From Bacillota bacterium (GTDB lineage Bacteria; Bacillota; Clostridia; Peptostreptococcales; Thermotaleaceae), in the NCBI GenBank assembly GCA_023623095.1, contig JAMNXX010000001.1, forward strand, positions 1 through 5,635: 5,635 bases of DNA. The letters run 5' to 3'. The translations under genes and the position numbers were made by a program. The first letter of the stretch is position 1; each line of letters starts with the position of its first letter. This document shows positions 1 to 5,635 of the stretch, piece after piece. A model generated the notes under the pieces. That model saw nothing but the letters and a program-made list of their open reading frames with translations, searched no databases and was not told the DNA's origin.

Positions 1-615
1 GTTCGCAATAAAAGCCGACCCAGGATTTCTGATTGGCCATTGACAGGAAAACCGTTAAAAGATGTTGCCGCCCTGGTTAAATCATGGAATTTTATCGAGG
101 CCAGCATCGGCATGGCAGCTATCAATGCCTACTATAATCACTACGAAAAGCTGAAAAATAAACAGCAAATACAGTTGGATATCGATGCATTTGAACGCTA
201 TCGACCTCTTGTCAAAGGAAAAAAAGTCGCTGTGATCGGCCATTTTGAATCCGCTGTTACTTTATATTCCGATTTTTGCCGGCTTTCCATCATAGAAAAG
301 GAGCCAAGGGATGGGGATTACCCGGATTCTGCTTCGGAATATTTGCTTCCTGAGCAAGATTTTGTCTTTATCACCGGAATGACATTCACCAATAAAACGC
401 TGCCCCGTCTTCTTGAACTCTCAAAAAATGCTCGCATTATTTTGCTTGGCCCCAGCGTTCCCTTCGCACCCGTGCTCTTTGATTTTGGAGTGGAAGCCCT
501 TTCGGGTTTTTGCGTAACAGATGGCGATTCTTGTTTGAATGCAATACAAAACGGTGAAATTCATATTTACGATTATGGAAAAAAGATTACATGGTACAGG
601 ACGCATCAATTGTAA
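1..615 (+). CDS. DUF4213/DUF364 protein, putative heavy-metal chelation (5' end outside window)
   Basis: The reading frame is open from base 1 and ends at TAA 613-615, giving 204 visible residues. The TTG at base 40 lies inside a conserved stretch (TGKPLKDVAALVKSWNFIEAS), so it is a leucine codon and the real start is to the left of the window. What remains is the end of the N-terminal enolase-like DUF4213 domain (through about visible residue 50) followed by the Rossmann-like DUF364 domain. Recognisable family motifs are KSWNFIEASIGMAAINAYYN, the strand-turn KKVAVIGHFE, the acidic segment EKEPRDGDYPDSASEYLLPE, ITGMTFTNKTLPRLLEL, and ILLGPSVPFAPVLFDFGVE. A known structure of this family from Desulfitobacterium has been interpreted as a possible metal-chelating or small-molecule-binding protein, but no reaction is established. 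There is no signal peptide or membrane segment in the visible part, so it is probably cytoplasmic. No clear terminator follows before the next gene, so transcription could continue into it. The family call is firm; the function is not. Confidence 0.88.
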   Translation, partial: VRNKSRPRISDWPLTGKPLKDVAALVKSWNFIEASIGMAAINAYYNHYEKLKNKQQIQLDIDAFERYRPLVKGKKVAVIGHFESAVTLYSDFCRLSIIEKEPRDGDYPDSASEYLLPEQDFVFITGMTFTNKTLPRLLELSKNARIILLGPSVPFAPVLFDFGVEALSGFCVTDGDSCLNAIQNGEIHIYDYGKKITWYRTHQL

Positions 616-761
616 ATTCACGATTCTTTGCCATGGCATCGCCGGAGGGGCATTCGATTCACAAAAAAATTTCAGTTCAGATGCACAATAGTAGAAATTA
701 CCGCGATTAATTTTTTAAGAATATCAAAAAAATATGGATATAGGACAAAAAGCAAATATTT

Positions 762-768
762 GGAGGAG
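762..768 (+). promoter_or_regulatory. Strong ribosome binding site of the small DUF3787-like gene
   Basis: GGAGGAG lies just before two adjacent in-frame ATG codons at 772 and 775. From the GGAGG core the spacing is 5 bases to the first ATG and 8 bases to the second, which favours 775. This site is the main reason for rejecting the longer open frame that begins at 628, which has no comparable site and whose extra residues look random. Confidence 0.8.
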
Positions 769-774
769 ACAATG

Positions 775-942
775 ATGGCAAAAAATAAATACAAAGAAAA
801 GCGTATGGAAATGCCGGTTGAAAATCACGACAGTGCAGCATGGGCAAATACCAGCAAGCTTAAACCTGTATCGAAAGTGAACATCCCCGATACCGTACAG
901 GTTCGAAATGCAAAAGAATATGTGGACACAAATCAAAAATAA
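775..942 (+). CDS. Small DUF3787-like protein, possible spore surface protein
   Basis: A 55-residue protein beginning MAKNKYKEKRMEMPVENH and ending at TAA 940-942. The ATG at 772 would add one methionine and cannot be excluded. It is hydrophilic and lysine-rich at the N-terminus, with no cysteine, no membrane segment and no signal peptide. The layout matches my memory of the DUF3787 family of clostridia: a basic start, a MEMPVE.HD segment, a (T/S)AAW motif (here SAAWANTSK, about residues 20-28), a central KPVSKVNIP, and a closing VRNAKEYVDTNQK. Members of this family are about 50-60 residues long, and at least one Clostridioides difficile member carries a spore-surface name in databases. A spore role here is inference from that alone. 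The gene follows the DUF364 gene by 159 bases and converges on the oxidoreductase gene. I could not assign a promoter, including a sporulation-type one, in the gap. That it is a real gene is well supported; the family assignment is likely. Confidence 0.75.
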   Translation: MAKNKYKEKRMEMPVENHDSAAWANTSKLKPVSKVNIPDTVQVRNAKEYVDTNQK

Positions 943-1027
943 TCATATCAGTGCATATAGCTCACCTCTGCCAACCATCTAGCATACCAATGATGCCTGA
1001 ATCGCTGTTTTGCAACAATATAATGAT

Positions 1028-1069
1028 AAAGGAAGGCTGTCCAGCCGAAAATGGAACGCCTTCCTTTTT
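1028..1069. terminator. Intrinsic terminator shared by converging genes
   Basis: A perfect 10-bp stem pairs AAAGGAAGGC (1028-1037) with GCCTTCCTTT (1058-1067). The 20-base loop can form a further short TCCA/TGGA helix (1040-1043 with 1052-1055). On the + strand the stem runs into five T residues (1065-1069), which suits the end of the small-protein transcript. On the - strand the structure starts about 15 bases after the oxidoreductase stop codon and ends in CCTTTATCATT, a weaker T run. It probably serves both directions, with the + direction better formed. Confidence 0.8.
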
Positions 1070-1082
1070 GGATCATCTTAAA

Positions 1083-4000
1083 CTAAAGCAATTCATGTTC
1101 AGCCAACTTCTTGTACCGCTGATATCTTTCCTGTGCATGCTGTTCAGCAAGCGCAAACATCTTGTCCGCAATATCCGGAAATACATTCATGAGCTGGGAA
1201 TAGCGTACCTCACCATGGATGAAATCTTTAAAGTCACCCGCAGGCGCTTTCGAATCGAGAATAAACGGGTTTTTCCCTTCCTTTCTCAGGTCCGGATTAA
1301 ATCGATAAAGGTGCCAATATCCGGATTCAACCGCTTTTTTCTCTTCCATGATGCTTGTTCCCATCCCTGTCTTAATCCCATGGTTTACACATGGAGAATA
1401 TGCAATAATCAGCGAGGGTCCTTTGTATCGCTCCGCTTCTACAATTGCTTTTATGGTCTGATTCATATCTGCTCCCATGGCGATCTGTGCTACATAAATA
1501 TAACCGTATGTCATCGCAATGAGCCCCAGATCTTTCTTTCTGATTTTCTTCCCGGCTGCTGCCAATTTTGCAACGCTGGCAGTAGGTGTCGATTTTGAAC
1601 ATTGCCCGCCTGTGTTTGAATAGACTTCGGTATCCATGACAAATAGGTTGATATCATCACCCATCGCCAAAACATGATCCAGACCGCCAAAATCGATATC
1701 ATAAGCCCAACCGTCTCCACCAATTGCCCAGAAAGATCGTTTCACGAGATAATCCTTCTTTTTAAGGATTTCTTCGATGATTTTATTTCCTCTGTAATCG
1801 CCATTTTTAATAACTTCCACTATCCTCTTTGAAGCCTTCTTTGACGCTTCTCCATCATCCATCCCATCGAGCCAATCCTGAAAAGCAGCTTTGATATCAG
1901 AATCGATCCCCGAGTGGATAGCTTCCTTCATCAGCTCAGCAATTTTTTCCCGTATCTGCTTCGCCCCCAGATACAGTCCGTATCCAAATTCAGCAGCATC
2001 TTCAAACAACGGATTGATCCATGCAGGCCCCTTTCCTTCCGCATTCGTCGTATAAGCGATAGAAGGGGCATAAGCTCCCCATATGGATGAGCAGCCCGTT
2101 GCATTGGATATGACCATCCTGTCTCCAAAAAGCTGCGTTAAAAGCTTGATATAAGGCGTTTCTCCGCAGCCGGGACATGCACCGCTAAATTCAAGAAGAG
2201 GCCTTACAAATTGACTTCCTTTCAGGGTCTTTGGATCCATCCGATCCTCTTTTGCAGTCACCGTCATAGCAAATTCCCAGTTTTCGGATTCCATTTGGAT
2301 CTCTTCTTCTGCAGGTTTCATAATTAACGCTTTTCCTTTTGCCGGACAAATATCCGCGCAATTGCCGCAGCCGGTGCAATCCAGCGGAGAAACCTGAATG
2401 CGGTAATAAAGGTTTTCCAGTCCTTTTCCAATGGCTTTCTTTGTCTTGAATGTATCCGGTTTGCGTTTGTTTTCCTCCTCATCTAAAAGGAAAGGCCTTA
2501 TCGTTGCATGAGGGCAAATATAGGAACATTGGTTGCACTGTATGCATTTATCGATTTGCCACTCTGGAATCATCGGTGCGATCCCACGCTTCTCATAAGC
2601 AGTTGTCCCAAGGGGATAGGTACCATCCTCCATCCCTACAAATGTGCTGACAGGCAATTCATCTCCTTCATGCCTTGCCATCGGTCTCTGAATGTTTTTT
2701 ACAAAATCAGGTTCTTCCTTGACAGGCATCTCTTCTTCCTGTGCTTCCGCCCAAGAGGAAGGCACTTCCACTTTGATGAGGGCTCCTACCGCTTTATCCA
2801 CAGCCGCTTTGTTTATTTCAACGATCTCCTGTCCCTTTTTGCCGTACATTTCTTCAATTGCATTTTTTAGGTAGTTCAAAGCTTCTTCAAAGGGAATGAC
2901 ATTTGCCAATTTGAAGAAAACCGCCTGCATGACCATATTGATCCGATTTCCAAGTCCGACCTCTGAAGCGATTGCCATGGCATCAATGATATAAAATTGG
3001 ATTTGATTCTGTGCAATGTACCTTTTGATGGAGGCAGGAAGTTTTTCATCCAACTCATCCATTTCCCAAGGGCAATTCAGTACAAATGTCCCGCCTTTCT
3101 TAAGCCCCTTGAGAAGATCGTATTGATATAAGAATGCTTTGTTGTGGCATGCTACATAATCTGCATCGTAGACAAGATAGGATGAGCGCAATGGTTTCTT
3201 GCCAAACCGCAGATGAGAGATTGTCGTTCCTCCGGATTTTTTACTATCATAAGAAAAATATCCTTGTACATATAGATCCGTATTGTCGCCAATGATCTGG
3301 ATGGCCGTTTTGTTTGCCCCAACGGTCCCATCCGAACCGAGTCCCCATATCTTGCAGCTGATCGTACCCTCCGGCGTCGTATCGATCATCTCTTCCTCAG
3401 GCAGGGAAGTATATGTTACATCATCCACAATTCCGATGGTAAACCGATCTTTTGGCTGATCCGTTTTTAAATGATTGAACACGGACAAAATCTGCGATGG
3501 TCTGGTATCCTTCGATGAAAGCCCGTATCTTCCGCCAATGATCAGGATACCATCCTTTTTATCCTTGAAAGCTTTCACAACATCCAGATACAAAGGCTCT
3601 CCGGGAGCACCCGGCTCCTTTGTTCTGTCCAATACGGCTATTTTTTTTACGGTTTTAGGAATCACATCAAGCAGATGTTTTTCAGAAAAGGGTCGGTAAA
3701 GATGTACTTTCACAACACCTACCTTTTCTCCCGATGCATTTAAATAGTCTACCGTTTCAAAAATGGTATCGCAGACAGAGCCCATCGCAATCAGGATGGA
3801 TTCTGCATCCGCTGCACCATAATAATCAAATAATCTATAATTTCTCCCCGTGATCTCTCCCAGCTTATCCATATACCCTTGAACGATATCGGGAACTGCA
3901 TCATAAAAAGGATTCACGCTTTCCCTCTGCTGGAAGTAAATATCCGGATTTTGAGCAGTCCCTCTTGCTACGGGATGTTCGGGGTTCAAAGCTCTCTTTC

Positions 4001-4607
4001 GAAATGCTTCAATCGCATCATCATCAACCAATTTCTTTATATCTTCATAATCAACGACACCGATTTTTTGATATTCGTGGGAAGTTCGAAATCCATCGAA
4101 AAAATGGATAAACGGAATCCTTGATTGAATTGCTGCCAGATGGGATATAATGCCTAAATCCATTACTTCCTGAACATTAGAAGAAGCCAGCATCGCTGCA
4201 CCCGTTTGACGGCAAGCCATCACATCCTGATGATCCCCATAGATAGACAATGCATGTGTCGCAAGGGATCTTGCCGTAACATGAAGAACACCCGGAAGGA
4301 GTTCTCCAGCCATCTTATACAAGCTCGGGATCATCAAGAGAAGCCCCTGAGATGCTGTATATGTAGAAGCCAGTGCTCCGGACTGAAGGGCCCCTCTCAT
4401 TGCAGCAGATGCACCTGCTTCTGATTGCATCTCAACCACTTTTATCGGCTGTCCGAAGATATTTTTCTTTCCATGTGCCGACCATTCATCAACTCCTTCA
4501 GCCATTGGTGTCGATGGTGTTATCGGGAAGATGGATGCCACTTCTGTCAATGCATAGGATGCATAAGCAGCAGCCTCATTTCCATCCATCGTCTTTATTT
4601 TTTGCAT
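1083..4607 (-). CDS. nifJ: Pyruvate:ferredoxin (flavodoxin) oxidoreductase
   Basis: A complete 1174-residue, single-chain homodimer-type enzyme that oxidises pyruvate with CoA to acetyl-CoA and CO2 and passes electrons to ferredoxin or flavodoxin in the cytoplasm. Domains in order: pyruvate-binding N-terminal domain (about 15-245, FPITPSTPMAE at 27-37, SEAGA at 62-66, TAR at 111-113); transketolase C-terminal-like domain II (about 260-365, LYRPF at 303-307); gamma domain (about 420-610); EKR domain with YEKRGIAP at 671-678; two-cluster ferredoxin domain with C688, C691, C694, C698 and C744, C747, C750, C754; and a thiamine diphosphate domain with GDGWAYDIDFGG at 964-975 and TEVYSNTGGQ at 993-1002. 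The proximal 4Fe-4S cluster ligands are C811, C814, C839 and C1073. These positions, with T30, E63, R113 and N998, closely match the Desulfovibrio africanus enzyme as I remember it; the protein lacks that enzyme's long C-terminal extension. The start at 4607 is set by a strong ribosome binding site and by the family N-terminus MQKIKTMDGNEAAAY. The stop is TAG. Pyruvate specificity is inferred from overall similarity; a related 2-oxoacid substrate is possible but unlikely. Confidence 0.97.
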   Translation of the reverse strand: MQKIKTMDGNEAAAYASYALTEVASIFPITPSTPMAEGVDEWSAHGKKNIFGQPIKVVEMQSEAGASAAMRGALQSGALASTYTASQGLLLMIPSLYKMAGELLPGVLHVTARSLATHALSIYGDHQDVMACRQTGAAMLASSNVQEVMDLGIISHLAAIQSRIPFIHFFDGFRTSHEYQKIGVVDYEDIKKLVDDDAIEAFRKRALNPEHPVARGTAQNPDIYFQQRESVNPFYDAVPDIVQGYMDKLGEITGRNYRLFDYYGAADAESILIAMGSVCDTIFETVDYLNASGEKVGVVKVHLYRPFSEKHLLDVIPKTVKKIAVLDRTKEPGAPGEPLYLDVVKAFKDKKDGILIIGGRYGLSSKDTRPSQILSVFNHLKTDQPKDRFTIGIVDDVTYTSLPEEEMIDTTPEGTISCKIWGLGSDGTVGANKTAIQIIGDNTDLYVQGYFSYDSKKSGGTTISHLRFGKKPLRSSYLVYDADYVACHNKAFLYQYDLLKGLKKGGTFVLNCPWEMDELDEKLPASIKRYIAQNQIQFYIIDAMAIASEVGLGNRINMVMQAVFFKLANVIPFEEALNYLKNAIEEMYGKKGQEIVEINKAAVDKAVGALIKVEVPSSWAEAQEEEMPVKEEPDFVKNIQRPMARHEGDELPVSTFVGMEDGTYPLGTTAYEKRGIAPMIPEWQIDKCIQCNQCSYICPHATIRPFLLDEEENKRKPDTFKTKKAIGKGLENLYYRIQVSPLDCTGCGNCADICPAKGKALIMKPAEEEIQMESENWEFAMTVTAKEDRMDPKTLKGSQFVRPLLEFSGACPGCGETPYIKLLTQLFGDRMVISNATGCSSIWGAYAPSIAYTTNAEGKGPAWINPLFEDAAEFGYGLYLGAKQIREKIAELMKEAIHSGIDSDIKAAFQDWLDGMDDGEASKKASKRIVEVIKNGDYRGNKIIEEILKKKDYLVKRSFWAIGGDGWAYDIDFGGLDHVLAMGDDINLFVMDTEVYSNTGGQCSKSTPTASVAKLAAAGKKIRKKDLGLIAMTYGYIYVAQIAMGADMNQTIKAIVEAERYKGPSLIIAYSPCVNHGIKTGMGTSIMEEKKAVESGYWHLYRFNPDLRKEGKNPFILDSKAPAGDFKDFIHGEVRYSQLMNVFPDIADKMFALAEQHAQERYQRYKKLAEHELL

Positions 4608-4612
4608 ATAGA

Positions 4613-4621
4613 CTCTCCTCC
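4613..4621 (-). promoter_or_regulatory. Ribosome binding site of the pyruvate:ferredoxin oxidoreductase gene
   Basis: Read on the - strand, GGAGGAGAG precedes the ATG at 4607, with 9 bases between the GGAGG core (4617-4621) and the start codon. It decides the start: the same frame continues 14 codons upstream to 4649 (a run containing MMITKQMMM), but those codons overlap this site and do not resemble the family N-terminus. Confidence 0.85.
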
Positions 4622-4623
4622 AC

Positions 4624-4650
4624 ATCATCATTTGTTTTGTAATCATCATT
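4624..4650 (-). repeat. Direct repeat of AATGATGAT in the oxidoreductase leader
   Basis: On the - strand AATGATGAT occurs twice, at 4650-4642 and 4632-4624, with a start-to-start distance of 18 bases and the AT-rich spacer TACAAAACA between them. A looser relative, AATAATAAT, lies immediately upstream (about 4660-4652). The second copy ends 3 bases from the ribosome binding site. This could be a regulator or RNA-level control site, or a chance product of AT-rich leader sequence. The repeats are seen; a function is speculation. Confidence 0.4.
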
Positions 4651-4670
4651 GATTATTATTCCATTTTTCC

Positions 4671-4699
4671 TATAAAATAAAATTGGATAGAAATGGTAA
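4671..4699 (-). promoter_or_regulatory. Weak sigma-A-like promoter candidate for the oxidoreductase gene
   Basis: On the - strand TTACCA (4699-4694) resembles a -35 box at 4 of 6 positions, and TTTATA (4676-4671) resembles a -10 box at 3 of 6, with a 17-base spacer. It lies downstream of the rtcB terminator and would give a leader of about 55-60 bases. The gap between that terminator and the gene should contain a promoter, because rtcB appears to be terminated, but this match is poor and other AT-rich placements are possible. Confidence 0.25.
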
Positions 4700-4716
4700 T
4701 ATGCTTTGCTTAGAAT

Positions 4717-4750
4717 AAAAAAAAGGAAATCTTCCTATCGATTTCCCTTT
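4717..4750 (-). terminator. Intrinsic terminator downstream of rtcB
   Basis: On the - strand GGAAATC (4746-4740) pairs with GATTTCC (4731-4725) across the 8-base loop GATAGGAA. A G-U pair and three A-U pairs can extend the base, and a run of eight T residues follows (4724-4717). It sits about 80 bases after the rtcB stop codon. This is a typical rho-independent terminator and argues that rtcB and the oxidoreductase gene are separate transcription units. Confidence 0.85.
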
Positions 4751-4829
4751 CAAATTCATACCTTATCAGAACATTATTCAATTTCATCGTTTATCCATGA
4801 TAAATATCTTCGTAAAATATAATCCTTTT

Positions 4830-5635
4830 CTACTCAGCAGCCTTAAAATTATATATCGGTACGATCCTTTCCAAAATATCCACCGTATCCGCAATATTGC
4901 TTGCAATTTCATCCATCGGCTTATAAGCAAGAGGACATTCATCGATTGTCTCTTTATTTGCCGTCGTCGTATAAATGCCTTCCATCGTCTTTTGAAATTC
5001 AGAAAGGGTAAAAGAACTCTTCGCCTGCCTTCTGCTCATGATGCGCCCTGCTCCGTGAGGTGCAGAAAAATTCCAATCCGGATTTCCTTTTCCAACGCAG
5101 ATAAAACTGCCATCCCGCATATTAATCGGTATCAGGAGTTTTTCCCCTTTTTGGGCAGATACCGCGCCCTTCCGCAAAATCATATTTTCCGTATCAATAT
5201 AATTATGAATGGTCGTAAACTGTTCGACAATCTCCAGATCCAACCCGCGAACGATTTCTTCTATCATTGCCTTCCGATTTAGTTCTGCAAAATATTGTAT
5301 GATTTTCATATCATGAATATAATCTTTAAAAAGTTCTCCGGATACATATGCCAATGATTTTGGTATATCCGTATAAACTTCCACCTTTTTTTTCTTCTTT
5401 TTACGAGATTTCTTTGCTTTCTCCTTTTTCTCTCCTCCTGCACGGGCTTTTGCAAGCATATTCAGCGAATGAAATGCTTCCTCCTGATAAAGCCGTGCGA
5501 CTTCATGTCCCAAATGGCGGCTTCCGGAATGAACAACGATATATAAATTCCCCTCCCCGTCCTGATTTGCTTCGATAAAATGATTTCCTCCGCCCAAAGT
5601 ACCGATGCTGCGGCTTGCCCTTTCCAGATTGACTT
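4830..5635 (-). CDS. rtcB: RtcB-type RNA-splicing ligase (5' end outside window)
   Basis: RtcB joins RNA ends bearing a 2',3'-cyclic or 3'-phosphate to 5'-hydroxyl ends, using GTP and Mn2+ through a guanylated histidine. The frame is open to the right window edge and ends at TAG (4830-4832), leaving 267 visible residues, roughly the C-terminal two thirds. The visible part begins VNLERASRSIGTLGGGNHFIE, so the TTG at 5597 and other internal codons are not the start. Family motifs in order are GGGNHFIE (metal-binding N and H), VVHSGSRHLGHE (metal-binding H), TTIHNYIDTEN (third metal-binding H), LRKGAVSAQKGEKLLIPINM, and APHGAGRIMSRRQAK. The histidine of HGAGR (codon 5055-5057) corresponds to the guanylated histidine (H337 in Escherichia coli, H404 in Pyrococcus). 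The metal-binding cysteine is expected upstream of the window. A lysine-rich segment at about 5385-5453 is discussed as a finding. No archease or rtcA gene is visible, so a role in RNA repair rather than tRNA splicing is likely, as in most bacteria. Confidence 0.94.
   Translation of the reverse strand, partial: VNLERASRSIGTLGGGNHFIEANQDGEGNLYIVVHSGSRHLGHEVARLYQEEAFHSLNMLAKARAGGEKKEKAKKSRKKKKKKVEVYTDIPKSLAYVSGELFKDYIHDMKIIQYFAELNRKAMIEEIVRGLDLEIVEQFTTIHNYIDTENMILRKGAVSAQKGEKLLIPINMRDGSFICVGKGNPDWNFSAPHGAGRIMSRRQAKSSFTLSEFQKTMEGIYTTTANKETIDECPLAYKPMDEIASNIADTVDILERIVPIYNFKAAE

Noticed and set aside
629..638. Perfect palindrome TGCCATGGCA as an operator
   Set aside because: It is a single 10-base palindrome just after the DUF364 stop with no second copy, promoter or regulator nearby; chance is likely.
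684..690. CACAATA as a sporulation sigma factor -10 element for the small gene
   Set aside because: It only partly resembles a sigma-G-type -10 box, no fitting -35 element was found, and the distance to the gene is long.
695..716. AT-only hairpin (AAATTA / TAATTT) followed by T residues, as a terminator for the DUF364 gene
   Set aside because: The stem is 6 A-T pairs without any G-C pair, too weak to call an intrinsic terminator; it may be chance in AT-rich DNA.
628..774. Upstream extension of the small DUF3787-like protein to the ATG at 628
   Set aside because: The extension has no good ribosome binding site, its residues look like translated intergenic DNA, and a strong GGAGGAG sits directly before 772/775, where the family-like N-terminus begins.
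951..1598. Long + strand open frame of 215 codons
   Set aside because: It lies antisense to the well-conserved C-terminal domain of the oxidoreductase, shows no recognisable domain, and is explained as a shadow of that gene.
4608..4649. Fourteen-codon N-terminal extension of the oxidoreductase (MMITKQMMM...)
   Set aside because: It overlaps the ribosome binding site and repeat region and does not match the family N-terminus, which begins at MQKIKTMDGNEAAAY.
4751..4829. Possible small RNA or short gene between rtcB and its terminator
   Set aside because: Start codons here run into stops within a few codons and no stable fold or tRNA-like structure is visible; it is best read as the rtcB 3' untranslated region.
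4797..5282. + strand open frame of 161 codons
   Set aside because: It is antisense to RtcB motifs including HGAGR and has no recognisable family features.

Overview
The window looks like a piece of chromosome from an anaerobic, probably spore-forming member of the Clostridia (Bacillota). This is inferred from gene content and signals, not from a marker gene: a homodimer-type pyruvate:ferredoxin oxidoreductase, a DUF4213/DUF364 protein, a small DUF3787-like protein typical of clostridia, strong GGAGG ribosome binding sites, and AT-leaning intergenic DNA with intrinsic terminators.

Layout from left to right. Bases 1-615 (+) hold the C-terminal part of a DUF364 protein, cut by the left window edge. 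Bases 616-774 are a short gap ending in a strong ribosome binding site. Bases 775-942 (+) encode a 55-residue DUF3787-like protein. Bases 943-1082 are a gap between converging genes and contain a hairpin terminator. Bases 1083-4607 (-) are a complete 1174-residue pyruvate:ferredoxin oxidoreductase (nifJ/por), which takes up most of the window. Bases 4608-4829 hold its leader (ribosome binding site, a direct repeat, a weak promoter candidate) and the terminator of the next gene. Bases 4830-5635 (-) hold the C-terminal two thirds of an RtcB-type RNA ligase, cut by the right edge.

The four genes do not form an evident pathway. A good terminator separates rtcB from the oxidoreductase gene, so the two are probably separate transcription units although they point the same way. 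The two left-hand genes converge on the oxidoreductase gene. The oxidoreductase links pyruvate oxidation to reduced ferredoxin and acetyl-CoA. RtcB repairs or joins RNA. The DUF364 protein may handle metals. The small protein may belong to the spore.

I found no mobile element, CRISPR array, tRNA, rRNA or convincing riboswitch, and nothing that amounts to a new biological system. The items most worth a second look are the lysine-rich insert in RtcB, the small DUF3787-like gene, and the 18-base-period repeat in the oxidoreductase leader.
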